A DNA stretch of 64,000 nucleotides. It comes from a virus. The DNA is taken from positions 18,229 through 82,228 of the IMG/VR virus record IMGVR_UViG_3300005264_000008. One strand, written 5' to 3'. The translations under genes and the position numbers were made by a program. A model generated the notes under the pieces. The model made no database searches. It was not told the DNA's origin and worked only from the letters and a program-made list of their open reading frames with translations. Every line of letters starts with the position of its first letter. Positions within the stretch are counted from its first letter, which is position 1. Positions 15,936 through 24,488 of this stretch are shown piece after piece.

Positions 15936-16493
15936 ATGATTAAAGTATTAAATTTATACGCAGGTATTGGAGGTAATCGAAAGTTTTGGAATAACTGTAA
16001 TATCACTGCAGTAGAAAATGATAACCAAATTGCAGATAAATATAAACAGCAATTTCCAAATGATAAAATAATTATTGATGACGCTCATCAATTTTTATTG
16101 GAAAATTATAAAGAGTTTGATTTTATTTGGTCAAGCCCCCCATGCCCAACTCATTCTCGAACTAATTATTTTCTAAATCCAAAAGGAATAATTCGATACC
16201 CGGATATGAAATTATGGCAAGAAATAATCTTTTTATCTGCATTTTTTAAAGGTTATTTCGTTGTTGAAAATGTAATAAGCTATTATAAACCTATTCTTAA
16301 TCCGCAACAAATAGGAAGACATTATTTTTGGTCAAACTTCAATATCCCAAAAATAAAACAACCAACAAATGACATTGGTAGAATGAATGGGAAAAATCAA
16401 CCAGCATGTAAAAAACATAAAACTGAAAGAAATGCTGTCAATTCTGAATTAGGTTTACACATTTTTAATCAATTTTTGGAAGTTAAAAAATAA
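15936..16493 (+). CDS. Short DNA cytosine-5 methyltransferase-like protein (cassette-borne)
   Basis: 185 residues from the ATG at 15936. An in-frame ATG at 15915 overlaps the attC-like end, so the later start is preferred. Motif I VLNLYAGIGGNRKFW, a SAM-site acidic residue (AVENDN), the catalytic SSPPCPTHSR with Cys70 and the VVENV motif (E111) are those of C5-cytosine methyltransferases. The protein is half the normal size, and little room is left for a target-recognition domain. It sits in a cassette unit flanked by inverted repeats, so it may be acquired. It could serve against host restriction. Confidence 0.75.
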   Translation: MIKVLNLYAGIGGNRKFWNNCNITAVENDNQIADKYKQQFPNDKIIIDDAHQFLLENYKEFDFIWSSPPCPTHSRTNYFLNPKGIIRYPDMKLWQEIIFLSAFFKGYFVVENVISYYKPILNPQQIGRHYFWSNFNIPKIKQPTNDIGRMNGKNQPACKKHKTERNAVNSELGLHIFNQFLEVKK

Positions 16494-16521
16494 AACAATC
16501 CAGCTATGCTGTCGCTATTTT

Positions 16522-16600
16522 AGTTGCACATAACGAAAATGTATTTAAACTGAAAAATCTTTTTTGATTTTTTTGTTTTAAATACAATGTTAGGAGCTTT
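16522..16600 (+). repeat. attC-like imperfect inverted repeat
   Basis: Left arm CATAACGAAAATGTATTTAAAC, right arm GTTTTAAATACAAT-GTTAGGAGC, separated by about 28 bases. The arms are complementary with a small bulge, and the right end GTTAGGAGC resembles the attC R-prime core (GTTRRRY). One of the clearest sites in the window. Confidence 0.55.
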
Positions 16601-16645
16601 ATTTTTAGGCTTTTATCATTGTATCGGAAAATAAATAAAAGAAAC

Positions 16646-16689
16646 TTGAAAAAAAAATTTTTTTATTCAAAATAAGTTTTGTATCTTTG
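16646..16689 (+). promoter_or_regulatory. Bacteroidetes-type promoter
   Basis: TATCTTTG at 16682-16689 matches TAnnTTTG, preceded by A/T tracts and a TTG at 16646-16648. It is 42 bases upstream of the ATG at 16731. The -33 spacing is longer than the usual 19-21 bases. Confidence 0.45.
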
Positions 16690-16730
16690 TCATACTAAAA
16701 AGCAATAAAGCTGAGGTGAAAAAGGAAATT

Positions 16731-17312
16731 ATGAGAAAGGAAATAAAATATAAAAATTATACAATCCTTTTAATTAAAAATAAATACGGAAGCGGTCAAG
16801 TTCATTTTGATTATAATGGAACTAATTCAGCTACAAATTTTGGATTAAAAACTGCTTTTGAATTGTTTTCTTTTATTCACAATGAAGTTTTGAAATTTGC
16901 AAAGGAAAATCAAATTAATAGATTTTATACACAAGGAGCTACAGATGATGAAATAATAATAGCTCAAATTAAGGATATAAAAGATAATAATTTATTTGAA
17001 TATCCTGAATATTTTTATTCAAATTATATTGATTTTGAATATTTAGGAAATGGGAAATATGAAGGATATGATAAAGATGAAGATGAATTAATTACTTTAG
17101 ATTGTGAAAGTAATATGTTTGATTTTGAGAATATGATAATGAATACGTTTAATGCTTATGAAAAAGTAGGATTTGAATTATCAAACATCAAAACGAAAGC
17201 TGACCAAAGATTAAAATTATATGCTCGAATGATTTTAAAATATGATGGAGAAATAGAAGAGTTAAACATTCAAAATAATTATTTAAGTTTTTACATTAAT
17301 AAAAAAAAATAA
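16731..17312 (+). CDS. Hypothetical protein with own promoter
   Basis: 193 residues from the ATG at 16731; a GTG at 16716 would add five residues. Starts MRKEIKYKNYTILLIKNKYG. The middle is acidic (EGYDKDEDELITLDCESNMF). No family recognised. It lies between an attC-like site with a Bacteroidetes promoter and another small ORF, so it is probably expressed early by host RNA polymerase. Confidence 0.6.
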   Translation: MRKEIKYKNYTILLIKNKYGSGQVHFDYNGTNSATNFGLKTAFELFSFIHNEVLKFAKENQINRFYTQGATDDEIIIAQIKDIKDNNLFEYPEYFYSNYIDFEYLGNGKYEGYDKDEDELITLDCESNMFDFENMIMNTFNAYEKVGFELSNIKTKADQRLKLYARMILKYDGEIEELNIQNNYLSFYINKKK

Positions 17313-17316
17313 TATT

Positions 17317-17526
17317 ATGAAAAAATTAACAATAAAAGAATGTAATAATTTTATCACTTATATTCATAAAAATGAAGAAAGTGTAATCTTAAGCATTGAA
17401 GAAAAAGATAATGCAATCGTAATAGTAATTAGTTGTGTTGATTTTTCAAATTTAACAACACACGAAAAAGAATTAACTTTTACAGAAAAAGAGTTTAAAA
17501 ATATTATTAAACAAATAAAACAATGA
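17317..17526 (+). CDS. Small hypothetical protein (69 residues)
   Basis: MKKLTIKECNNFITYIHKNE... alpha/beta, ending KNIIKQIKQ. Starts 5 bases after the upstream stop, and its TGA overlaps the ATG of the next broken ORF by 4 bases, indicating one transcript. Confidence 0.55.
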   Translation: MKKLTIKECNNFITYIHKNEESVILSIEEKDNAIVIVISCVDFSNLTTHEKELTFTEKEFKNIIKQIKQ

Positions 17527-17706
17527 AAACATTAATCGTATTACCAGATACATTAGCAGTAGTAGCTAAAAAAACAAGGATTTACACCAAAAGGCTATTA
17601 TTCTCAATCAGAAAAAGGTGCAAACGAAAATAAATACATTCTTTTGTTTTATGAAGGCGATGAATATTTACAGGAAATCCCAGACTTTTGTTATCTTTTA
17701 TATTAG
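17523..17706 (+). pseudogene. Small gene frameshifted at an A7 tract
   Basis: Starts MKTLIVLPDTLAVVAKK. After the A7 run (17565-17571) the zero frame soon ends, while the frame reached by removing one A continues QGFTPKGYYSQSEKGANENK to TAG at 17704-17706, giving one protein of about 60 residues. This shift direction is not that of -1 slippage, so indel decay or a sequence error is more likely than programmed frameshifting. Confidence 0.45.
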
Positions 17707-17830
17707 TATTATATATTGTTATATTAGTATCACATAAAAATTTAATATTTTTTAACAATTATTATATTAACTTTAATTTTTAAATTATGTTATTTATAGA
17801 ATGGTAAAAAATAATACTACAATCGTTAAT

Positions 17831-17861
17831 GCGTGTCGTGAGTTCGAATCTCACGACACGC
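17831..17861 (+). other. tRNA minihelix-like element (acceptor plus T arm only)
   Basis: GCGTGTC GTGAG TTCGAAT CTCAC GACACGC: a perfect 12-bp stem with the canonical TTCGAAT T-loop. The lengths are exactly 7 (acceptor) + 5 (T stem) + 7 (loop) + 5 + 7, so it is a tRNA from which the D and anticodon arms are missing. It lies 25 bases before tRNA-His. Probably a deletion remnant or attachment-like scar; a functional minihelix cannot be excluded. Confidence 0.5.
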
Positions 17862-17886
17862 TCAGATTTTAAAATAAAACAAAAAC

Positions 17887-17957
17887 CCTACTGTAGTGTA
17901 ATGGTAGCATCCATGTTTGTGGAACATGTAGTCCCAGTTCGAACCTGGTCAGTAGGA
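17887..17957 (+). tRNA. tRNA-His (GTG)
   Basis: Acceptor CCTACTG/CAGTAGG, D arm GTGTAATGGTAGCAT, anticodon stem CATGT/ACATG with loop TTGTGGA (anticodon GTG), T arm CCAG-TTCGAAC-CTGG. CCA is not encoded, so the phage CCA-adding enzyme or the host one must add it. Confidence 0.9.
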
Positions 17958-17970
17958 CAAATATAATTAA

Positions 17971-18060
17971 GGAAGATTGACAGAGTTGGTAATGTGCCTG
18001 ATTGCTAATCAGAGTCTTCGGTTAATAGCTGATGCGTAGGTTCGAATCCTACATCTTCCG
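17971..18060 (+). tRNA. tRNA-Ser (GCT)
   Basis: Acceptor GGAAGAT/ATCTTCC, anticodon stem CTGA/TCAG with loop TTGCTAA (anticodon GCT), a long class II variable arm, and T arm GTAGG-TTCGAAT-CCTAC. The long variable arm confirms serine identity. No encoded CCA. Confidence 0.92.
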
Positions 18061-18061
18061 C

Positions 18062-18092
18062 AAAAAAATCCCAAATAATTGGGATTTTTTTT
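18062..18092. terminator. Intrinsic terminator after tRNAs
   Basis: AAAAAAATCCCAA-ATAA-TTGGGATTTTTTTT: stem with A and T tracts directly after tRNA-Ser. Confidence 0.85.
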
Positions 18093-18170
18093 ATTATCTT
18101 GATGTTTAAAATGTTTTTTTAATTACGTTTATTATTATAAAAATCTAATTTATTAAACACTTTATAACAT

Positions 18171-21100
18171 ATGAAAAAATATTCGCACTCCACTGTACAT
18201 GATGAAACAATGAAATATTTTGATAATGATGTATTAGCAACCGATGTATGGATGAAGAAATACGCATTGAAAGATTCCGATGATAATTATTACGAATTAA
18301 CACCTGATGACATGCATCATCGAATAGCAAGTGAACTTGCACGTGTTGAAAAAAAATATCCTAACCCTATGGGCGAAGATGAAATATTTGAATTATTAAA
18401 AGACTTTAAATATGTCATACCTGCTGGTTCTAATTTATTTGGTATTGGCAATGATAAATATTTAACAAGTCTTAGTAATTGCTTTTATATACATCATGAT
18501 AACAATGATAGTTATGGAGGGATAATGAAATTAGATGAAGAATTAGTTCACCTTTTCAAAAGAAGATGTGTCGAAGAAAATTCACATGTGATGACTTTAA
18601 ATAATGGATTATTAAGAATAAAAAATATTACTAAAGGTGATATGGTGTTATCTTATAATACTAAAACCCAAAAATCCGAATATAAAAAGGTAATTGATAA
18701 ATTTGATACTTTTGTTGATAAAGATGATAGAATAATAATAAAACTATCAAATGGAAGCCAATTAAAAACATCAAAAAAACATCCAGTTTTGACATTTTCT
18801 GAAATTGGAGAATATGTTTATAAAAATGCAGGAGATATACAAAAAGGTGATATTTGTATATCATCTTTGACTAAAAATAATTATAATGTTTATAATTTTG
18901 ATAAAAAATTATCTGATATTGCATGGTTCACAGGACATCATCTGGGAGATGGTACATGTGGTAAAAATAAGTTACGTTTTAGAATATTAGGGGATAATGA
19001 AAAATGTATTGCAGAGTATGCATCTATTTTGAATGACATAACAGGCTCAACTGCAAAATATGGGTTATCTAAAAAGAAAGGTTATTTAGTTGATGTATGG
19101 GACTATACTAATAATAAAAAATCTTTAAACGATGTATTAGTTAGATATTTGGATAACCAGCGTGGAAAAAAAACATATTCAATGTTTACTCCAAATTTTA
19201 TAAAAAATAATAATTTATGGATACCTTTCATAGCAGGTTTAATAGATGCAGATGGAACAGTAACAGCAGATGGTAGATTATCGTTAACACTAACATCAAA
19301 AACAATGATAGATGAAATAAATTCTTATCTGTTATATAATGGTATCAGTTGTCATGTGAGTGTTAAGATTGACAAACGCAATTCAAAATGGAAACCGCTT
19401 TATACATTACGATTTCATAAAGATGTTGAATTTTATTCTAATATATTAAAATATCTTATTCATGATAAAAAAAGACAACGTCTTATTGAAAATAAAATAA
19501 CGGTTCATTCGTATAAAAGATTTATAACTGAAGAAGAACATAATGAAATGTTGAATAATTATAGTTCTAAAGGATTTTATAAATATAATAGAAACAACAA
19601 AGCACCAAAAGAATTTAATATTAAACGGAAACAATTGCAAAGTGCTATTGATACTGTGAAAGGTAATAATGGATTAGGTATAAGTGCTTTAAATATACTG
19701 TTAAAACATGATATTATAAATAATGATAAGTATAATGAGATTAATCAACGTGTTTTTGTTACGAATGTAAGTATAGATAATGATAGTTCTAAATATATTG
19801 ATATTGAAGTCGATGGTAATCATAATTTTTATGCAGGTAATTTTGGCGGAATCGTAACTCATAATTGTGGAGTCGGAATTGATGTGTCATTTTTAAGACC
19901 CAAAAATTCTAAAGTTAATAATGCGGCCTTAACAACAACTGGTGCAGTGAGTTTTATGAATAGATTTAGTCATACAACTGAAGAAGTTTCTCTTTTAGGT
20001 CGTAGGGCCGCACTAATGATTACAATGGATGTTAGTCATCCTGAAATTGAAGATTTTATTTCAATAAAACAAGATTTAACAAAAGTAACAGGGGCAAATG
20101 TATCAATTAAAATAACAGATGATTTTATGTTAGCTGTTAAAGAAAATAATGAATTTGAATTGAAATTTCAAATGGCAGATAAGTCTTGGATAAGAAAAAA
20201 GGTAAACGCTAAACAGATATGGGACAAATTTATAAATGCAAGCTGGAATTCAGCCGAACCTGGATTGTTATATTGGGATAAAATAAAAAGAGAATCACCT
20301 TCCGATGGTTACGAAGGGTTTGATTTACAGGGGGTTAATCCATGTTCTGAATTAACGCTATCAGATTCAGAGAGTTGTAGATTAACATCTATTAATTTAA
20401 CTGCTTTTGTTAAAAATAGTTTCACTGAAAAAAGTATGTTTGATTTTGAACAATTCAAAAATGTAGCGATTAAAGCTCAGAGATTGATGGACGATATAAC
20501 TGATTTAGAAATAGAAAAAATAAATTCGATTTTACAAAAAATTGAACAAGACCCTGAGAATGCCGATGTGAAATTTAGAGAAATTTCCTTATGGAAAAAA
20601 ATATTAGATAAAGCAACTGATGGTAGACGTTCAGGATTAGGTATAACTGGATTGGCTGACATGTTAGCAATGCTCGGATATACATATGGAACACACGAAG
20701 CAACTTCATTTTCAGAAAAAATATTTATAGATTTAGCAAAATCGTCATATGAATCTTCAATAAACATGGCTAAAGAAAGAGGAGCTTTTAAAAATTGGTC
20801 AATTGATAAAGATAAAAAAAGTGATTTTATAAATAGATTATTATATGAAACCATAGACTCAGACGTTTTTGAATTATATAAAAAATATGGTCGTAGAAAT
20901 ATCGCAAATTTAACAATTGCACCAAATGGGTCATTGAGTTTATTGAGTAAAACATCATCAGGTGTTGAACCTGTTTTCATGGTTAAACATAAAAGACGAA
21001 GAAGAGCAACAGAAACAGATTCAGTTGATTTCATTGATGATGTTGGTAATAAATGGAAAGAATATCTTGTATTTCATCCTAAGTTCGAAGAATGGTTTAA

Positions 21101-21911
21101 TAAAAATAATACTAATAAAAAACTAAAAGATTTAACAGAAAGTGAAATAGATGATATTATAACAAAATCTCCATACTATAATGCAACAGCACAAACGATA
21201 GATTACATAGAAAAAATTAGGATGCAAGGAATCATTAATAAATGGATAGACCATAGCATTTCAATGACTGTTAATTTACCAAATAATATAACCAAAAAAC
21301 AAGTGTCAGATTTATATATGAAAGGTTGGGAATATGGTTTAAAAGGAATGACTATTTATAGAGATGGTTCACGTTCGGGTGTATTAGTTGCAACTGATTC
21401 TAAAAAAGAAGTAACACCAGATAGACCAAAAGAAATACCATGTGATATACATTATATTCAAGCAAATAAGATAAAATATTATGTTATAGTTGGTTTAGTT
21501 AATGACAAACCATATGAAATATTTGCATTTGAAAAGAAACATATTTCAATACCGCAAATTAGAAAAGATGGTAAATTAATAAAAGTTAAATCAGGTATGT
21601 ATAATTTAAAATATAATGGTACTGAAATTGAAAATATTGCTCAACATTTTCAATCACCACAAGAAGATGGTTTTACTCGAATGGTATCATTATTATTAAG
21701 ACGTGGAAATTCAGTAGCAGATATAACAGAACAAATTGATAAATCATATAGTGCTATATCAGGATTTTATAAAGCAATTTCACGAGTATTACGTAAAAAT
21801 TATACTTCAGATGGTAAAATAGACGAAAAATGTCCGCAATGTAATGCTAATTTAGTAATGAAAGAAGGATGTAAATCATGTCCTGCATGTGGATTTGAAT
21901 TTTGTGGTTAA
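18171..21911 (+). CDS. nrdJ: Ribonucleotide reductase, class II (B12-dependent), with intein
   Basis: 1246 residues, of which about 433 are an intein (133-565), leaving an 813-residue enzyme. N-extein: ATP-cone-free start, then AGSNLFGIGNDKYLTSLSNC. C-extein: CGVGIDVSFLRP, then NPCSELTLSDSESC and APNGSLSLLSKTSSG, typical of NrdJ. The C-terminal region ends with a Cys-rich tail (CPQCNANL, then CKSCPACGFEFCG) used for thioredoxin-type re-reduction. It converts ribonucleotides to deoxyribonucleotides for phage DNA synthesis, using adenosylcobalamin and so needing neither a radical-generating subunit nor oxygen. It has no nearby nrdA/nrdB genes. Start chosen at the ATG after an A/T-rich leader following the terminator. 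Confidence 0.92.
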   Translation: MKKYSHSTVHDETMKYFDNDVLATDVWMKKYALKDSDDNYYELTPDDMHHRIASELARVEKKYPNPMGEDEIFELLKDFKYVIPAGSNLFGIGNDKYLTSLSNCFYIHHDNNDSYGGIMKLDEELVHLFKRRCVEENSHVMTLNNGLLRIKNITKGDMVLSYNTKTQKSEYKKVIDKFDTFVDKDDRIIIKLSNGSQLKTSKKHPVLTFSEIGEYVYKNAGDIQKGDICISSLTKNNYNVYNFDKKLSDIAWFTGHHLGDGTCGKNKLRFRILGDNEKCIAEYASILNDITGSTAKYGLSKKKGYLVDVWDYTNNKKSLNDVLVRYLDNQRGKKTYSMFTPNFIKNNNLWIPFIAGLIDADGTVTADGRLSLTLTSKTMIDEINSYLLYNGISCHVSVKIDKRNSKWKPLYTLRFHKDVEFYSNILKYLIHDKKRQRLIENKITVHSYKRFITEEEHNEMLNNYSSKGFYKYNRNNKAPKEFNIKRKQLQSAIDTVKGNNGLGISALNILLKHDIINNDKYNEINQRVFVTNVSIDNDSSKYIDIEVDGNHNFYAGNFGGIVTHNCGVGIDVSFLRPKNSKVNNAALTTTGAVSFMNRFSHTTEEVSLLGRRAALMITMDVSHPEIEDFISIKQDLTKVTGANVSIKITDDFMLAVKENNEFELKFQMADKSWIRKKVNAKQIWDKFINASWNSAEPGLLYWDKIKRESPSDGYEGFDLQGVNPCSELTLSDSESCRLTSINLTAFVKNSFTEKSMFDFEQFKNVAIKAQRLMDDITDLEIEKINSILQKIEQDPENADVKFREISLWKKILDKATDGRRSGLGITGLADMLAMLGYTYGTHEATSFSEKIFIDLAKSSYESSINMAKERGAFKNWSIDKDKKSDFINRLLYETIDSDVFELYKKYGRRNIANLTIAPNGSLSLLSKTSSGVEPVFMVKHKRRRRATETDSVDFIDDVGNKWKEYLVFHPKFEEWFNKNNTNKKLKDLTESEIDDIITKSPYYNATAQTIDYIEKIRMQGIINKWIDHSISMTVNLPNNITKKQVSDLYMKGWEYGLKGMTIYRDGSRSGVLVATDSKKEVTPDRPKEIPCDIHYIQANKIKYYVIVGLVNDKPYEIFAFEKKHISIPQIRKDGKLIKVKSGMYNLKYNGTEIENIAQHFQSPQEDGFTRMVSLLLRRGNSVADITEQIDKSYSAISGFYKAISRVLRKNYTSDGKIDEKCPQCNANLVMKEGCKSCPACGFEFCG
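18567..19865 (+). other. Intein with LAGLIDADG homing endonuclease, inside nrdJ
   Basis: In frame, 433 residues. The N-terminal splice residue is Cys (CVEENSHVMTLNNG), block B is LKTSKKHPVLTF, the endonuclease has two LAGLIDADG-type helices (WFTGHHLGDGTCG and FIAGLIDADGTV), and the C-terminal blocks are VDGNHNFYAGN and GIVTHN followed by Cys. It splices itself out, joining LFKRR to CGVGIDVSF. The insertion is directly before a conserved cysteine of the enzyme. Its base and codon use look like the surrounding gene, so it is not a very recent arrival. Confidence 0.92.
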
Positions 21912-22053
21912 TACACACACAACACAGACAAATCTCAATTGTAAGAGTTTTTAATTTAATGTGGACTGAAACATTTACTTTCATAAACAAACACATTACA
22001 ATTGGAATTTGGGTGTTATAACACTAATATTTTTAATTTATATAATTATAATA

Positions 22054-22989
22054 ATGGAAAAGATAATAAATAACATTTGGGTTGAAAAATATCGCCCACA
22101 CGATTTAACTGAATTAGTTGGTAATGAACATTTAAAAAATAAGTTATCATCGTTTATTACTAAACAAGAAATACCTAATATCTTATTATATGGTGTATTT
22201 GGAACAGGTAAAACATCGATTGGTAATATTCTTATAAATAATATTGCATGTGACCCATTATACATAAATGCAGTTGATGAAAATGATGTTGATGTAGTTA
22301 GAACCAAAATTAAAAGTTTCGTACAAACAGTTTCTATGCACAAATGGAAAATTGTTTTCTTGGACGAATTCCATAGATTTTCAATGCCAGCTCAACAAAT
22401 ATTACGAAATATAGTTGAAACATATAGTTTAAAAACTAGATTTGTAATTACTACTAATTATATTGAAAAAATCGATGGTGCTATGAGAAGTAGATTTCAA
22501 GAATTTGAAGTTGTTCCTCCATCTAAATTAGAAGTTTTGAAACGGCTGTTACATATATTAGCAGTAGAAAAAGTTAAATATGTAGATGAAGATGTTGCCA
22601 ACATATTAAATCAATATTATCCAGATATTCGGAAAATAACAAATACACTGCAAATGTGTGTAATTGATAATGAACTTATACTTGATAATTCAGCATTAGC
22701 AGTTACAGATTTTATGGATGATATTATGAAAATATTAGTAGATGGTACAAATCAAACTACTATGTTTCGACAAATAAGACAAATAATTGCCGATAATAAG
22801 GTAAGAGATTTTCAACCAATGTATAAATACATCTATGATAAGATGGATAAAATAACAACTGATATAAATAAACAATCATTACTTATATTAGCATTAGCAG
22901 ACGCACAATATCAAGAAACATTTGTGGTGAATAAAGAAATAACATTTATGAGCAGTATAGTTCAACTAATTAATACAAAACTAAATTAA
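22054..22989 (+). CDS. Sliding-clamp loader ATPase subunit (gp44-like)
   Basis: 311 residues from the ATG at 22054, chosen because MEKIINNIWVEKYRP is the usual start of RFC/gp44 proteins. The open frame reaches 22009 but adds only an implausible hydrophobic leader. AAA+ features: Walker A GVFGTGKTS (47-55), Walker B VFLDEF (101-106), and an arginine finger in MRSRF near 148. It loads the ring-shaped clamp on DNA with the small subunit proposed at 28464. An upstream TTTATATAATTATAA stretch may be its promoter. Confidence 0.9.
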   Translation: MEKIINNIWVEKYRPHDLTELVGNEHLKNKLSSFITKQEIPNILLYGVFGTGKTSIGNILINNIACDPLYINAVDENDVDVVRTKIKSFVQTVSMHKWKIVFLDEFHRFSMPAQQILRNIVETYSLKTRFVITTNYIEKIDGAMRSRFQEFEVVPPSKLEVLKRLLHILAVEKVKYVDEDVANILNQYYPDIRKITNTLQMCVIDNELILDNSALAVTDFMDDIMKILVDGTNQTTMFRQIRQIIADNKVRDFQPMYKYIYDKMDKITTDINKQSLLILALADAQYQETFVVNKEITFMSSIVQLINTKLN

Positions 22990-22999
22990 AATAAATAAT

Positions 23000-23263
23000 A
23001 TGGACAATGTAATATCAATTAATTTTAACATATCTAAATTTAATATAACAAATATTGAATGTGATGATATAACACCAATATCTACCACAATTGGCATACC
23101 AATTGGACATGCAATTATTAGTAATACAAATGATGAGTATAATATTGTTATTGTGTTGACTGAAAGATATTTTTTCAATGATTTTAGATTCATTGGTGAA
23201 TTATTTTCAAAAAATGATAAACATATATTCAAAATAAATGAAATACGACTTATATGCAAATAA
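23000..23263 (+). CDS. Small hypothetical protein (87 residues)
   Basis: MDNVISINFNISKFNITNIE... alpha/beta, with hydrophobic strands. An opposite-strand frame covers the same DNA, but this one is co-directional with its neighbours, starts 11 bases after gp44-like and overlaps the next ATG by 10 bases, so it is preferred. No family recognised. Confidence 0.55.
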   Translation: MDNVISINFNISKFNITNIECDDITPISTTIGIPIGHAIISNTNDEYNIVIVLTERYFFNDFRFIGELFSKNDKHIFKINEIRLICK

Positions 23264-24477
23264 ATACATTATATAATGAAAATTGTTTAGTTACAATGAA
23301 GAGAATGGATGATAACTCAATTGATTCTATTGTGACTGACCCACCATATGGGATACGATTTATGAATAAAAAATGGGATTATGACATACCATCTGTTGAT
23401 ATATGGAAAGAATGTTTACGAGTATTAAAACCATGTGGACATTTATTATCATTCGCAGGAACTCGTACACAGCATCGAATGGTAACTAATATTGAAGATG
23501 CTGGATTTGAAATTAGAGATATGATTGCATATGTCTACGCAAGTGGATTTCCAAAGTCACTTAATATTAGTAAGGCAATTGATAAACAACTCGGTGCGAA
23601 ACGAAAGGTAGTTGGGGTAGCAGGCAAATCAGGGTCAAAACGAAATTGTATGATGTCAGACTTTAAAGGTGGTACATATATGACTACATTACCATCTACA
23701 GATGAAGCAATTCAGTTTGAGAAGTTTGGTACAGCTCTTAAACCGTCATTAGAACCAATTACACTTGCACGAAAACCGTTATCGGAACAAACAATAGCAA
23801 GTAATGTTTTAAAATGGGGTACAGGTGGAATTAATATTGATGGGTGTCGTGTTCCATATACAAAAGACAATCCACCAATTCCACAGTTAGCACAAAATAA
23901 GATAAATGTAGATAGTAAAAAAACAATGTATGATGGTCAATCATTTAATAAATCAGTAACAAAGGCAATTATAGGTGGTTCTTTGGATGGTAGATTTCCA
24001 GCTAATTTAATTCATGATGGTAGTGATGAAGTAAAAAATATGTTTCCTGACACTAAAAGTGGTAAAGTAATAAATGATAAAACAGCATATAATAATAGTA
24101 AATCTAATACTAGTTTTATAAAGGGAGAAACAAATCAATTTAATCAATATGGTGATAACGGCAATGCTTCACGCTTTTTTTATTGTGCAAAACCATCTAA
24201 AAAAGAACGTGGTAAAAATAATACGCATCCAACTGTAAAACCAATTGCATTAATGAAATATTTGGTCACATTAGTAACACCTCCAAATGGTATTGTTTAT
24301 GACCCATTTATGGGAAGTGGTTCTACTTTAATTGCATGTAAATTATTAGATTTTGATTATATCGGGAGTGAATTGGATAAAAGTTCATGTGACATTGCAA
24401 ATGAACGGCTAATATCAAATGAAGATATAATAAAAAAAGAAAAAGAAGATAAAATAAATAATCTATTTAATTTTTAA
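23254..24477 (+). CDS. DNA methyltransferase (DPPYG type) with clamp-like C-terminal tail
   Basis: 407 residues. Motif IV DPPYG at 29-33 with FMNKKWDYD after it; AYVYASGFPKSLNISKAID is typical of phage and bacterial N6-adenine methyltransferases of this subfamily. The middle has HPTVKPIALMKYLV, and SAM motif I is DPFMGSGSTLIA near residue 350. It ends KINNLFNF, identical in its last six residues to the methyltransferases at 5167 and 5946. Unrelated in detail to those two outside the motifs. The overlap with the upstream gene suggests co-expression with the clamp loader, in keeping with a clamp-binding tail. Confidence 0.9.
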   Translation: MQINTLYNENCLVTMKRMDDNSIDSIVTDPPYGIRFMNKKWDYDIPSVDIWKECLRVLKPCGHLLSFAGTRTQHRMVTNIEDAGFEIRDMIAYVYASGFPKSLNISKAIDKQLGAKRKVVGVAGKSGSKRNCMMSDFKGGTYMTTLPSTDEAIQFEKFGTALKPSLEPITLARKPLSEQTIASNVLKWGTGGINIDGCRVPYTKDNPPIPQLAQNKINVDSKKTMYDGQSFNKSVTKAIIGGSLDGRFPANLIHDGSDEVKNMFPDTKSGKVINDKTAYNNSKSNTSFIKGETNQFNQYGDNGNASRFFYCAKPSKKERGKNNTHPTVKPIALMKYLVTLVTPPNGIVYDPFMGSGSTLIACKLLDFDYIGSELDKSSCDIANERLISNEDIIKKEKEDKINNLFNF

Positions 24478-24488
24478 AATGAAAACAT

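Noticed and set aside
17523-17706. Programmed -1 frameshift at the A7 tract
   Set aside because: Reaching the downstream frame requires removing one base or a +1 shift, not the -1 slip such a tract promotes.
22981-23259. Reverse-strand ORF over the small gene at 23000
   Set aside because: All neighbours read rightward with tight spacing and overlap; the reverse frame would be an isolated counter-oriented gene ending against gp44-like.
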